The notes: a model not told the origin generated them from the sequence alone. Shown: positions 7,613 to 16,878, counted from the first letter of the stretch. The stretch: DNA of 64,000 nt from Pseudaquidulcibacter saccharophilus (GCF_019455445.1 NZ_JAHWUS010000002.1:186001-250000); one strand, 5' to 3'. Numbers and translations: made by a program.

Positions 7613-9157
7613 ATGAAAACCAAAACCATTTTAATTGCGTCTTCATTTGCCTTGCTTGCTTCGCCTGCATTTGCGGACATTAATAAGGCGCGCCAAGCGC
7701 TTATAAATGAGATGCCAATCCCAGAGCTTGAAAATGCAATGGATAGCGGGGCATTCACTTCGGTCGAATTAACCCAAGCATCACTCGAGCGAATAAAGAA
7801 ATATAATGGCAAATTGGGCGCGGTCTTAAACATAAACCCAGATGCACTTAGTGCCGCCAAGGCCGCAGATGCCGCCCGCAAAAATGGCGTCAAAAGCCCG
7901 ATGTTGGGTATTCCAATTCTGGTAAAAGACAATGTTGATACATTGGATAAAATGCCAACCACGGCGGGTTCATTGGCATTAAAAGATAATTTTACGGGGC
8001 GCGATAATCCTGCGGTTGCCAAACTTCGTGCTGCTGGTGTTATAGTCCTTGGCAAGACCAATTTGTCCGAATGGGCTAATATGCGCGGCGATAGCTCCAT
8101 AAGTGGTTGGAGTGGTTTGGGCGGGCAAACCCATAATCCATATGATTTAAAACGCACGACTTGCGGTTCATCATCGGGAACAGGGGCGGGGGTTTCGGCA
8201 TCTTTTGCGGTGATTGGTATTGGTTCGGAAACCGATGGATCAATTATTTGCCCTTCTAATATGAATGGCTTGGTGGGATTAAAACCGACTGTCGGCCTTG
8301 TATCGCGCACCCATGTTATCCCCATTTCGGCAACTCAAGACACGCTGGGCGCAATGGGGCGTAATGTTATTGATGTTGCCATTATGACCAACATTATGGC
8401 GGGAACAGACCCGCTTGATAGTGCAACAATTGATGCGGATAATCATAAAATAGATTATTCGGCGGCAATGGGTGGCGCAAGCCTTGTTGGCAAGCGTCTT
8501 GGCATTTTGCGCGATAATATCGGTGATAATCCCAAAACCAATGCCGCATTCAACAAAACCGCCGAAAAGTTAAAAGCTGCGGGGGCAATATTGATTGAAA
8601 TTCCCACCAATCGCCTACAACAAGTTAATGAGGGCGAAGGCGTGGTTTTGCATTATGAATTAAAGGATGGTTTGAATAAATATTTGGCGTCCACAAATTC
8701 AAAAATGCGCACGTTAAAAGATCTGATTGCATTTAATAATGCCAATGCCGACAAAGAGTTGCAATTCTTTGGGCAAGAAGACTTTATCAAGGCCGAGGCG
8801 ACAACAGGGCTTGATGCACCCGAATATATCCACGCAATTAATCGTTCGCATGATTTGGCGGGGGCAAATTTAAATATCCTATTTGAAACCTACAAGCTCG
8901 ATGCGCTAATTGGTCCATCATATGGTCCGGCGTGGCTGATTGATGATATTTATGGCGATCAATATAGTGGCAAATCCATGAGCGGCATGGCGGCTGTGGC
9001 GGGCTTCCCGCACCTTAGTGTGCCAATGGGGCAGGTGCAGGGGATGCCGGTTGGTTTATCCTTCATTGGCAAAAAATGGGATGAGGTGGGCATTTTATCG
9101 CTTGGTATCGCATTTGAAAACCTTGGGAAAATGCGTCAACCACCAAAGTTGGATTAA
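7613..9157 (+). CDS. Exported amidase (amidase-signature family)
   Basis: A 514-residue amidase hydrolysing a carboxamide. Three in-frame ATGs (7589, 7607, 7613) exist; 7613 has AAGG (7601-7604) eight bases upstream and yields a clean signal peptide, MKTKTILIASSFALLASPAFA, so it is preferred. The Ser-cisSer-Lys site is visible: Lys105 in LVKDNVDT, the GSSSGTG loop (185-191) and SETDGSIICPS (205-215), where the usual GSIR arginine is Ile. It follows Anbu by an ATGA overlap if the first ATG is used, so it may be transcribed with the Anbu operon. Substrate unknown. Confidence 0.87.
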   Translation: MKTKTILIASSFALLASPAFADINKARQALINEMPIPELENAMDSGAFTSVELTQASLERIKKYNGKLGAVLNINPDALSAAKAADAARKNGVKSPMLGIPILVKDNVDTLDKMPTTAGSLALKDNFTGRDNPAVAKLRAAGVIVLGKTNLSEWANMRGDSSISGWSGLGGQTHNPYDLKRTTCGSSSGTGAGVSASFAVIGIGSETDGSIICPSNMNGLVGLKPTVGLVSRTHVIPISATQDTLGAMGRNVIDVAIMTNIMAGTDPLDSATIDADNHKIDYSAAMGGASLVGKRLGILRDNIGDNPKTNAAFNKTAEKLKAAGAILIEIPTNRLQQVNEGEGVVLHYELKDGLNKYLASTNSKMRTLKDLIAFNNANADKELQFFGQEDFIKAEATTGLDAPEYIHAINRSHDLAGANLNILFETYKLDALIGPSYGPAWLIDDIYGDQYSGKSMSGMAAVAGFPHLSVPMGQVQGMPVGLSFIGKKWDEVGILSLGIAFENLGKMRQPPKLD

Positions 9158-10536
9158 AGCAATTTCCCTGGATTCAATATCCCTTTGGGGTCAAGTGTTT
9201 GCTTTAATGAGCGCATGATATTTAGCTCAATCTCACTTCGCGAATTATGAAGGAAATCGCGCTTTTCAAGTCCTATGCCATGCTCGGCAGAGACAGAACC
9301 ACCAAGTGATTTAAGCGGCGTGTAAACCAATTCTTCAATTTCGCGGTGGGTATTGTTTTCCCAAACTTTGGGCGAAACCGCAATATGAAGGTTGCCATCA
9401 CCCAAATGACCGAAAACTGAAACCTGTGCAATATCGCCCCATTTTTCCTTAACATTTTGTGTTAAGTCATTGATATAATTATCCATATCCTTAATTGGCA
9501 TCGAAACGTCAAATAATGCCAATGGTGACAAAAGCTCGTATAGACCTGCAATATCTTCACGAATTGCCCAGATTGATTTTGCCTGTGCTTCGGATTGCGC
9601 AATTACACCATCGACCAATAATTCATTTTCGGCAAATTCTGCAAAGCAATCGTCAAAATGCTCTTTATCCTTTTCAGGGTTTAACCCCCAGGTTTCAAAA
9701 ATTGCGTAATAGGCGTGTTCTGTTGCCAATGGCGCAGGATTACGACCTGAATCCTTGGTCAAAAGGCGGTAATGATCACCCCACAAAACCTCAAATGAGG
9801 TTAGGTTGCCGCCAAAGGCGTTTGATGCCGCCTTGAAAATATTGGTCAGCGCCGCAAAATCATCAACCGCAACAAACGCCATATTTTTGGATTTGGTTTT
9901 GGGGTGAAGGCGTAAAACCGCCTTGGTTACAATGCCCAATGTGCCTTCTGCGCCAATGAATAATTGTTTTAAATCATAACCCGTGTTGTTTTTCAAAAGG
10001 CCATTAAGTGATGAAACAATTGTGCCATCCGCCAAAACGGCCTCGATCCCTAAAATTTGTTCGCGCGTCATACCGTAGCGAATTACGGTATTGCCGCCCG
10101 CATTGGTCGAAATATTGCCACCAATTGTGCATGAACCGCGTGCACCCAAATCAACCGCATAGTTTAAATCATGCTCTGATGCGACTTGATGAACTTTTTC
10201 AAGTGGTGTTCCGGCTTCCACCAACATGGTTTTACCGATTTCATCAACCGAAATAACTTTGTTCATACGCTCCAAAGAAATTTGAACCTGCTCTTTGGTG
10301 CAATCGGTGCCGTGCACTAAGCCTGTCAAACCACCAGAAGCAACAACGCCAATTGCATTATCGTTACAAATTTTCATAATTTGCGATAATTCTTCGGTGG
10401 TTTTGGGGCGCACAACACAAAGGGCGTTGCAAATGGTTTTATTTAACCAATCGCCAGAGCGTTTTTGAACATCTTCACCATGAATAACGCCGCTTTCGCC
10501 ACAAATTGCGATGAATTTATTTATGATTTCGGTCAT
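9154..10536 (-). CDS. FAD-binding oxidase of the GlcD/D-2-hydroxyacid dehydrogenase type
   Basis: A 460-residue flavoprotein of the VAO/PCMH family. The N-terminal FAD domain shows VVRPKTTEELSQIMKIC and RGSCTIGGNISTNAGG; the C-terminal domain shows GHLGDGNLHI and SAEHGIGLEKRDFL, typical of D-lactate, D-2-hydroxyglutarate and glycolate dehydrogenases. Which 2-hydroxyacid is oxidised cannot be told. It lies 12 bases downstream of the VWA gene with GGGAGC as ribosome-binding site. Its stop codon interlocks with that of the convergent amidase in TTAA (9154-9157). Confidence 0.87.
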   Translation of the reverse strand: MTEIINKFIAICGESGVIHGEDVQKRSGDWLNKTICNALCVVRPKTTEELSQIMKICNDNAIGVVASGGLTGLVHGTDCTKEQVQISLERMNKVISVDEIGKTMLVEAGTPLEKVHQVASEHDLNYAVDLGARGSCTIGGNISTNAGGNTVIRYGMTREQILGIEAVLADGTIVSSLNGLLKNNTGYDLKQLFIGAEGTLGIVTKAVLRLHPKTKSKNMAFVAVDDFAALTNIFKAASNAFGGNLTSFEVLWGDHYRLLTKDSGRNPAPLATEHAYYAIFETWGLNPEKDKEHFDDCFAEFAENELLVDGVIAQSEAQAKSIWAIREDIAGLYELLSPLALFDVSMPIKDMDNYINDLTQNVKEKWGDIAQVSVFGHLGDGNLHIAVSPKVWENNTHREIEELVYTPLKSLGGSVSAEHGIGLEKRDFLHNSRSEIELNIMRSLKQTLDPKGILNPGKLL

Positions 10537-10548
10537 TTTTGCTCCCGT

Positions 10549-11724
10549 TTATTTATTCAATTCTTTCATGGCATTATCAAGCCCCTCTAACGTCATGGGA
10601 AACATGCGATGGGGGCCAATAATTTGCCGTATCATATCAGTTGATGCGCTATAATGCCAATAATCAGGCCGCACAGGATTTATCCATATAAGGTGTGGGA
10701 ATTGATTTACCAAGCGTTCAAGCCATACTGCGCCGGCTTCTTCATTCCAATGCTCAACCGAGCCACCCTTCATTGCAATTTCATAGGGCGACATGGCGGC
10801 ATCACCAACCACAACCACTTTATAATCGCCGGAATATTTATGCAAAACATCATATGTATCAATGCGTTCGGTATTGCGACGGTTATTTTTGTGCCATAGT
10901 GTTTCATATAGGCAATTATGGAAATAATAATGTTCAAAATGTTTGAATTCGGATTTTGAGGCGGAAAATAATTCTTCGCAAACTTTTATGTGATCATCCA
11001 TCGAGCCACCAATATCGAACAATGCCAAAACCTTGACATTATTGCGGCGTTCCGGACGAAGAACGACATCAAGATAGCCATCCTTTGCAGTTTTGTTTAT
11101 TGTGCCGGCCAGGTCCAATTCGTCAGCAGCGCCCATGCGCGCCCATTTGCGCAGACGTTTAAGGGCAACTTTGATGTTACGCGTGCCGATTTCGACATCA
11201 TCATTTAAATCTTTAAATTCCCGTTTTTCCCAAACTTTTACGGCGCGGCGGTGGGTGCTTTGGCCGCCAATTCTTATGCCTTCGGGGTTATAGCCAGAAT
11301 GCCCGAATGGTGATGTGCCGCCCGTACCAATCCATTTATTGCCGCCTTGATGCTTTTCCTTTTGCTCTTCAAGGCGTTGTTTTAAGGTTTCCATTAATTT
11401 GTCAAAACCACCCAATGCCTCGATTTGTTTTTTCTCTTCTTCCGTCAGATATTTTTGGGCGAGGGCATTTAGCCATTCGTCAGGGATTTCGGCGGATATT
11501 TCGCCATTAATGCCTTCAAGGCCTTTAAAAGTTTTGCCAAATATCAAATCAAATTTATCAAGATTACGTTCGTCCTTGATGAGTGATGTTCGGGCAAAAT
11601 AATAAAAATCTTCAAGGCGTGTTGGGATAACTTCTTTTTCAAGACCTTCAAGCAGCATCAAATATTCTTTGAGAGAAACGGGAATTTTTGCATCCCTTAG
11701 GGCATAAAAGAATTTAAGCAACAT
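10549..11724 (-). CDS. CoxE-like VWA domain protein
   Basis: A 391-residue protein with a C-terminal von Willebrand A domain carrying a variant MIDAS, LFDIGGSMDDH (DxGxS), as in CoxE-family proteins that work with MoxR/CoxD AAA+ ATPases to mature metalloenzymes. An acidic/helical N-terminal part and a basic middle (VALKRLRKWARMGAADELDL) precede it. No AAA+ gene is adjacent; the neighbours are the FAD oxidase downstream and DUF3597 upstream. The partner ATPase may be encoded elsewhere. Confidence 0.85.
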   Translation of the reverse strand: MLLKFFYALRDAKIPVSLKEYLMLLEGLEKEVIPTRLEDFYYFARTSLIKDERNLDKFDLIFGKTFKGLEGINGEISAEIPDEWLNALAQKYLTEEEKKQIEALGGFDKLMETLKQRLEEQKEKHQGGNKWIGTGGTSPFGHSGYNPEGIRIGGQSTHRRAVKVWEKREFKDLNDDVEIGTRNIKVALKRLRKWARMGAADELDLAGTINKTAKDGYLDVVLRPERRNNVKVLALFDIGGSMDDHIKVCEELFSASKSEFKHFEHYYFHNCLYETLWHKNNRRNTERIDTYDVLHKYSGDYKVVVVGDAAMSPYEIAMKGGSVEHWNEEAGAVWLERLVNQFPHLIWINPVRPDYWHYSASTDMIRQIIGPHRMFPMTLEGLDNAMKELNK

Positions 11725-11767
11725 AACGTAAATTTACATTTGTTTGCATTTTGTGCAAGAAATAAAA

Positions 11768-11787
11768 ACGGGGGCAAAAGCCCCCGT
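11768..11787 (-). terminator. Rho-independent terminator after the DUF3597 gene
   Basis: ACGGGGGC (11768-11775), loop AAAA, GCCCCCGT (11780-11787). Read on the minus strand it is followed by TTTTTATTT. It lies 22 bases past the DUF3597 stop and separates that gene from the VWA-FAD oxidase pair. Confidence 0.85.
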
Positions 11788-11809
11788 AAATTATTTTTGA
11801 ATTGGTGAT

Positions 11810-12214
11810 TTATTTCAAATCATCTGGAACAACGCCACCATTTTTGGCAAGTTCATTCATAACCGCTTTATGAAGCCAAATATTCATTGATGCGCTGTCG
11901 TTTGTGTCACCAGTAAAGCCAAGCTCGCCGGCAAGCTCTTTGCGATTTTCAAGGCTTGAATCAAGTCCAAGTAATTTCATCAAATCGACAATTGAAACTT
12001 TCCAATTTAATTTTTGGCTATTATTGCTTGCCAAATTATCAAGTATGGCGGCGACATCGACCGCATCAATCGCAACTGGTTGCGGTGCAGCTGTTTGCGC
12101 AATAGGTGTTTCAACTGGCGCAGGTGCAGCAGCCTGCGGAGCCGGTGCAGGTGCAGGTGCTGCTTGTGCTTTGTGTCCAAATATTGCGTCTTTAATTTTT
12201 GAGAATATTCCCAT
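11810..12214 (-). CDS. DUF3597 domain protein
   Basis: A 134-residue protein with three parts: MGIFSKIKDAIFGHK, an Ala/Pro-rich linker (about residues 16-48), and the conserved DUF3597 domain from VDVAAILDNLAS to the end, with LNWKVSIVDLMKLLGLDSS and ELGFTGDTNDSASMNIWLHK. The fold resembles small helical domains; the function is unknown. It is monocistronic, followed by a strong terminator. Confidence 0.85.
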   Translation of the reverse strand: MGIFSKIKDAIFGHKAQAAPAPAPAPQAAAPAPVETPIAQTAAPQPVAIDAVDVAAILDNLASNNSQKLNWKVSIVDLMKLLGLDSSLENRKELAGELGFTGDTNDSASMNIWLHKAVMNELAKNGGVVPDDLK

Positions 12215-12297
12215 TTTTTACTCCGTTGGTTTGCATCCCTCGGAATGTAAATTAAATTGATTGCAATATTGCGACAAGTAAAAATAATTTAAACCAA

Positions 12298-14211
12298 TTA
12301 TTTGTCCACAATCGGTAAGTAAATCGCACTTCCCATATTTGGCGCAAAGTGAACTTTTATTTCCGCTTTTTTATAATCCTCTGGTTTTGCATTGAAAATA
12401 TTTGGCACAAAGGTTTGCGGATTGCGATCATAAAGTGGGAACAAGCTTGATTGTACTTGTACCATTATTTTATGACCTTTTTTAAATACGTGGTTTGCAT
12501 TTGGCAGGCCGAATTTAAAATGTTCAATTTGGTCGGCTTTTAATGCACGTGGTGCCGCAAAACTATCAACATAGCGCCCACGGAAGATTTCCAAACCAAC
12601 TGCAAGCTGATAGCCTTGTAATTCTGGGTGCATTGTATCTTCTTCAGGGTAAACATCGATAAGTTTAACAACATAATCGCCATCGGTTCCGCTGGTTGAT
12701 GCAAATAAATCGACCATCGGTTGCCCCATAATATGAATATCTTTATCAAGGACGGGGCTTTCAAAAACCGCAACGTCAGGGCGATCTGAATATGGTCTTT
12801 GGTCGCTAACTAGCCATGGTTTCCACTGATTTGCATCGCGTGAATTTACCGGACGCATAACAAAGGGAATTGGTTTTGCGGGGTCGGAAATATATTCAAC
12901 ATCACCGCTTTGTGCCGGCGCACTAAAGCTTAGGCTATTGTTTACATTCAAATAAAGTGGGGTTTTAGGAGTTTTATTCCAATCCTTGGTTTCCTGCCAC
13001 TCATCTTTACCGGTTGCATAGGTTAGGACAGGTGGGGTTTTGGGGTCGGGTGCGTCTTTCAAATAATGGTCTAGGAATGGCTTCATATATTTTACGCGCC
13101 ATTCGGTTGCCGTGTCGCCCTTCCATTTGAATGGCCCAAGGTTATAGGCGTCATAATTAACTTGGGAATGGCGCCATGGGCCAATTACCAAATATAATTT
13201 GTCGTTATTTTTGTCTTTTGGTTCAAGGGTTTCATATAGTTTTGGTGCGCCATATGAATCTTCCTGATCCCATTGCCCAACCACAAGCATGGTTGGAACT
13301 TTTAATGGCATATCCTTTGCCCATTTATCGACAGCTTGTTTTGACCAGAAGTCGCTATAAGCTGGGTTCTGCATTAGTTTTTGGGCGAACGGATATTTTT
13401 CAATTCCCCATTTACGGGCATAGTCACCGGCAGATCCCGCAGAGAGAAATTTTAAATATTCATCACCGCCACCATTGGGAACATCATCATTATCGCCTTT
13501 ATTGGTGGTCATTGCGGTGACATAATCAAATGTATTTTGGCGGAATGCACCATTATGGAACCAATCATCGCCCATCCAGCCATCAACCATCGGGCTTTGC
13601 GGAACAGAGGCCTTTAGGGCAGGGTGTGGGTTTATTGTGGCAACAAATGAAGTGAAGCCAAGGTAGCTAGATCCCGTAATGCCAACCTTGCCATTTGATT
13701 CCTTGACGTTTTTAACCAACCAATCAATTGTATCATAGGCATCAGTTGATTCATCGATGCCGGTTTTGTTTAACTCGCCGACAATTGGGCGGTTCATAAT
13801 CATTTCGCCTTCTGAACCATTTCTGCCACGTATATCTTGATAAACGCGGATATAATTATCTTCGATAAATTCCTTATCCATAACTGGCAAAATTTCACTG
13901 GCTTTTAATGAAACATTGCGTGATGCCATTCTGCGGGCGTTATATGGCGTACGAGATAATAAAATAGGCGCATTTTTTGCATCCTTCTTCATTACAATCA
14001 CCGTATAAAGTTTTACGCCATCGCGCATTGGCACCATTTCAACGCGTTTAATATAATCGGCTTCGGGGCGGGTGAAATCATAGTCTGGATACATTTCAGG
14101 CGTCATTGGCGTTACGGCCGTCGGTGCATTTTGTGCAATGGCAACAAGCGGTAATAAACCGACCCCGAATGATATTGCAAAAGCCGCCTTTAATGTTATG
14201 TTTTTAGACAT
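12298..14211 (-). CDS. Exported CocE/NonD family hydrolase (X-Pro dipeptidyl-peptidase S15 type)
   Basis: A 637-residue secreted serine hydrolase. A signal peptide covers roughly residues 1-26 (KAAFAISFGVGLLPLVAIAQ). The alpha/beta-hydrolase nucleophile is Ser182 in GSSYLG; PMRDGVKLYTVIVMKK and QDIRGRNGSEGE are family segments, and the C-terminal jelly-roll (from PFVMRPVNSRDAN) is typical of CocE/glutaryl-7-ACA acylase relatives. It hydrolyses an ester or amide of unknown identity in the periplasm or outside. Confidence 0.87.
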   Translation of the reverse strand: MSKNITLKAAFAISFGVGLLPLVAIAQNAPTAVTPMTPEMYPDYDFTRPEADYIKRVEMVPMRDGVKLYTVIVMKKDAKNAPILLSRTPYNARRMASRNVSLKASEILPVMDKEFIEDNYIRVYQDIRGRNGSEGEMIMNRPIVGELNKTGIDESTDAYDTIDWLVKNVKESNGKVGITGSSYLGFTSFVATINPHPALKASVPQSPMVDGWMGDDWFHNGAFRQNTFDYVTAMTTNKGDNDDVPNGGGDEYLKFLSAGSAGDYARKWGIEKYPFAQKLMQNPAYSDFWSKQAVDKWAKDMPLKVPTMLVVGQWDQEDSYGAPKLYETLEPKDKNNDKLYLVIGPWRHSQVNYDAYNLGPFKWKGDTATEWRVKYMKPFLDHYLKDAPDPKTPPVLTYATGKDEWQETKDWNKTPKTPLYLNVNNSLSFSAPAQSGDVEYISDPAKPIPFVMRPVNSRDANQWKPWLVSDQRPYSDRPDVAVFESPVLDKDIHIMGQPMVDLFASTSGTDGDYVVKLIDVYPEEDTMHPELQGYQLAVGLEIFRGRYVDSFAAPRALKADQIEHFKFGLPNANHVFKKGHKIMVQVQSSLFPLYDRNPQTFVPNIFNAKPEDYKKAEIKVHFAPNMGSAIYLPIVDK

Positions 14212-14309
14212 GATGATTATTTCTCCGCATGATAGAATTTGGTGAAACCAAGGTTTAGAATGTTTTGAACAAAAATAAAGTTACCTTGGCATAATTTTGG
14301 ATGGTTTTT

Positions 14310-14783
14310 ATGAATAAGAAGAATGTTTTTGCAAAAGCGGTGGATATCGCACCAAATTCTAAGGTTTCACTTTATCCTGAACCATTTTATTCGATGATGA
14401 AATTACGCGAAAAAAGAAGGTTGGGCGACTATTTTGGGCTTTCAAAATTTGGTGTTAATCAGACAATAATAAAGCCAGGTGGCATATCTGCACTTTTTCA
14501 CGCCCACAGCCATGAAGAAGAATTTATCTATATCCTAGAGGGTGAAGCAGTATTAAAAACCGACGATGGTGAGCATGTTTTATCCAAAGGAATGTGTGCG
14601 GGTTTTCCAGCCGGCGGCAATACCCACCAGCTTATGAATAAAAGCGATAAGGATGTCGTTTATCTTGAAATTGGTAATCGTGATGCAAATGACAGTGCTT
14701 CTTACCCCGATGATGATATTACCGCCCACAAAAATGCAGACGGTAATTGGGTTTTTAACCACAAAGATGGCACGCCATATTAA
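14310..14783 (+). CDS. Cupin domain protein
   Basis: A small single-domain cupin of about 157 residues. The metal-binding motif 1 is HAHSHEEEFIYILEGEAV (H-x-H-x3-E-x6-G) and motif 2 contains GFPAGGNTHQLMN. A start at 14301 is possible, but GGATGG (14299-14304) is placed correctly only for 14310. The C-terminal HKNADGNWVFNHKDGTPY is shared by a group of uncharacterised proteobacterial cupins. Catalytic activity is unknown. Its stop interlocks with the convergent dienelactone hydrolase stop (14780-14783). Confidence 0.83.
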   Translation: MNKKNVFAKAVDIAPNSKVSLYPEPFYSMMKLREKRRLGDYFGLSKFGVNQTIIKPGGISALFHAHSHEEEFIYILEGEAVLKTDDGEHVLSKGMCAGFPAGGNTHQLMNKSDKDVVYLEIGNRDANDSASYPDDDITAHKNADGNWVFNHKDGTPY

Positions 14784-15493
14784 TCCGCAAATGCTTCTTT
14801 TAAATGTGCTTCCATTAATGCAAAGGCGCGCTTTGCACTTTTTTCATTATAAACCAATCCGGCGTCATGGTTTTTGGCGTGCGGGTTGGTAAAGGCGTGT
14901 GATGTGCCGCCAAAGGCGTGAAGTTGCCAATCGGCATTGCGCGAGGTCATTTCTTTGCACCAATCAACCATCGCATCAGGCAAGGCGAGGGGGTCGTTAA
15001 ATCCATGACAAGCAAGAACTTTGGCTTTGATATCCCCCTCATTATCAAGGCCGTTGGGATAGAAAAGCCCGTGGAAGCTAATGGCGGCTTTGATTTCATC
15101 GGTGCCAGAGCGCGCTAAATCCATCGCGCACATACCACCAAAGCAAAAACCGATGATTGCGATTTTGTTTTTATCGACAATGTTTAGCCCTTGGGCAAAA
15201 TTTAATGCACCTGTTAAACGACCCAAAAGCTTGGCGCGATCTTCAACCAACGGCATCATAAGATGGGAATTATCGCCGGCTGGATTGCCGCGAACGCCTT
15301 TGCCATAAACGTCAATTGCGATACCTACATACCCAAGTTTTGCGAGATTTCTTGCGATGTTCTGGTCAAAATCACCTTGCCCAGCCCAAGCATGAGATAT
15401 TAATACGGCAGGTTTTTTGCCTTCTCCTTCATACGCAATGAATGCTTCTGAAGTAATGTCGCCACCCTTATAGTCTTGGAAAATCTCGGTCAT
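14780..15493 (-). CDS. Dienelactone hydrolase family protein
   Basis: A 237-residue alpha/beta hydrolase. The nucleophile is Cys117 in GFCFGGMC, the Cys-type elbow of dienelactone hydrolases; the catalytic His lies in GGTSHAFTNP. VLISHAWAGQGDFDQNIA near the N-terminus gives the oxyanion region. No other aromatic-degradation gene is nearby, so a general carboxylesterase or lactone-detoxifying role is as likely as chlorocatechol metabolism. Confidence 0.86.
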   Translation of the reverse strand: MTEIFQDYKGGDITSEAFIAYEGEGKKPAVLISHAWAGQGDFDQNIARNLAKLGYVGIAIDVYGKGVRGNPAGDNSHLMMPLVEDRAKLLGRLTGALNFAQGLNIVDKNKIAIIGFCFGGMCAMDLARSGTDEIKAAISFHGLFYPNGLDNEGDIKAKVLACHGFNDPLALPDAMVDWCKEMTSRNADWQLHAFGGTSHAFTNPHAKNHDAGLVYNEKSAKRAFALMEAHLKEAFAD

Positions 15494-15710
15494 AATAAAT
15501 CCCTTTGTTTGGCAATTGATATTAAATTATTGTGGCTTGTTCAAGGCTAATTTTTTAAGGTGACAAAACTTACGAGATATATTTTTATACGCCTAACAGA
15601 AAATAATTCTGCAAATATCTAGGGATTAAGATTAATTGTTTGGCATGTTGCCTTTAACAAGTTGAAAGATGGTGTAATACCGACTGACGCCATAATTTAC
15701 ATATTTACAA

Positions 15711-15762
15711 GAATATAATTCTTTTTTATAGGTTAATTTGTCGCTATAAAGGAATTATATTC
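15711..15762. promoter_or_regulatory. Nested inverted repeat upstream of Lrp-type regulator
   Basis: GAATATAATTC (15711-15721) and GAATTATATTC (15752-15762) are exact reverse complements; nested inside are TTATAG (15726-15731) and CTATAA (15744-15749). The block ends 21 bases before the regulator ATG, a plausible autoregulatory site. Intergenic space 15494-15783 otherwise shows no gene. Confidence 0.6.
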
Positions 15763-15783
15763 GCATTTAGAGGGTTTTGTACC

Positions 15784-16275
15784 ATGGGCGCACGTAAAGC
15801 AGGTAGTCTTGATAAAATTGACCGTAGAATAATAAAGGCACTTATGGAACGTGCCGATATACCTATTGCTGAGCTTGCAAAGAAGGCCGGTCTTTCACAA
15901 ACCCCATGCTGGCAACGTGTCCAAAAGCTTGAGCAAAATGGTGTTATTCAAAAGCGGGTTGCAATTGTTGACCCCAAGGCAATCGGCCTAAATTTAACGG
16001 TTGTGGTTGCAATTGAGGCCAATGAACATACCGCAAATTGGCTTGCCAAATTTACCAATTACGTCACCAAGCACCCGCAGGTGGTTGATGTATTGCGCAT
16101 GGCTGGCGATGTTGATTATGTTTTGAAATTAATTGTCGAAGACATGGCGTCATATGATAAATTTTACAAAGGCTTGATTGAAAATGTGCCTTTGAAAAAT
16201 GTTTCATCACGCTTTGTTATGGAAACCATTAAAAACACAACGGTTCTTGCGGTTCCTGAACCTGAAGACGATTAA
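15784..16275 (+). CDS. Lrp/AsnC family transcriptional regulator
   Basis: A 163-residue feast/famine regulator. The N-terminal helix-turn-helix spans about residues 8-55 (LDKIDRRIIKALMERADIP, then LSQTPCWQRVQKLEQNGVI), linked to a RAM ligand-binding domain (VVVAIEANEHTANWLAKF to the end). Proteins of this family bind an amino acid and act as octamers. AGGG lies upstream in AGAGGGTTTTGTACC. A nested inverted repeat directly upstream is a likely autoregulatory operator. Target genes cannot be deduced. Confidence 0.9.
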   Translation: MGARKAGSLDKIDRRIIKALMERADIPIAELAKKAGLSQTPCWQRVQKLEQNGVIQKRVAIVDPKAIGLNLTVVVAIEANEHTANWLAKFTNYVTKHPQVVDVLRMAGDVDYVLKLIVEDMASYDKFYKGLIENVPLKNVSSRFVMETIKNTTVLAVPEPEDD

Positions 16276-16298
16276 AAATCATCATAACAATTAGGGCT

Positions 16299-16814
16299 TT
16301 ATTTTCCCGAGCAATCAAAATTATAGGTTTTCCAACCATACCAGCCTTGCTTGTCGCTATTGATATAGTTTTTATATTGTAATGATCTTTCGGCACGTAA
16401 TTGGGCGTAATCTATACGCTCTCTATATTCATTATAGTGTTCTTGGAACGCGGTTTTTAGTTGTTCATTCATTGCGTTTAGTGGTTTGCAATATTTATGG
16501 CTATCGCCGCTTTTCTTTAGTTTGAACTTTTTGTTGAATTCATTGGAATATTCGCAATAATTTACAACAATATCTTTTAACCATGCGGGGCGGTTTGTTG
16601 ATAATTCTGCGGATTTTACCAAATTGCAGGTTGATACCAATTTGTCTGCATATACACCCCAGTCACGAGCTTGGGATAAACCATACAATGCCTGTTCAAT
16701 TTCATATAATGTTTTTGCTTCTGGTGATGAATTTGGGCTTTGGGCATTGCCAAGGTTTGGCGATAACCCCAACATCAGCCCCAATAACATAATTTTAATC
16801 GCGGATTTTTTCAT
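16299..16814 (-). CDS. Secreted protein of unknown function
   Basis: 171 residues with a clear signal peptide (KKSAIKIMLLGLMLGLSP, cleavage near LGNAQ, residue 25). The mature part is basic and helical with four cysteines (STCNLV, VNYCEYS, KYCKPL, NFDCSG) that could form two disulfides in the periplasm. I do not recognise the family. It sits between an Lrp gene (convergent) and rmuC (same strand, 65 bases upstream). Confidence 0.7.
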   Translation of the reverse strand: MKKSAIKIMLLGLMLGLSPNLGNAQSPNSSPEAKTLYEIEQALYGLSQARDWGVYADKLVSTCNLVKSAELSTNRPAWLKDIVVNYCEYSNEFNKKFKLKKSGDSHKYCKPLNAMNEQLKTAFQEHYNEYRERIDYAQLRAERSLQYKNYINSDKQGWYGWKTYNFDCSGK

Positions 16815-16878
16815 ACTAGCCCCCTGATATAATGAAACATATCATATGAAAACGACATTTTAAATATGTTGATTTTGA

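Noticed and set aside
7531-8325. 264-codon minus-strand frame over the amidase gene
   Set aside because: Opposite an amidase with all catalytic residues; the minus product is low-complexity with no motif.
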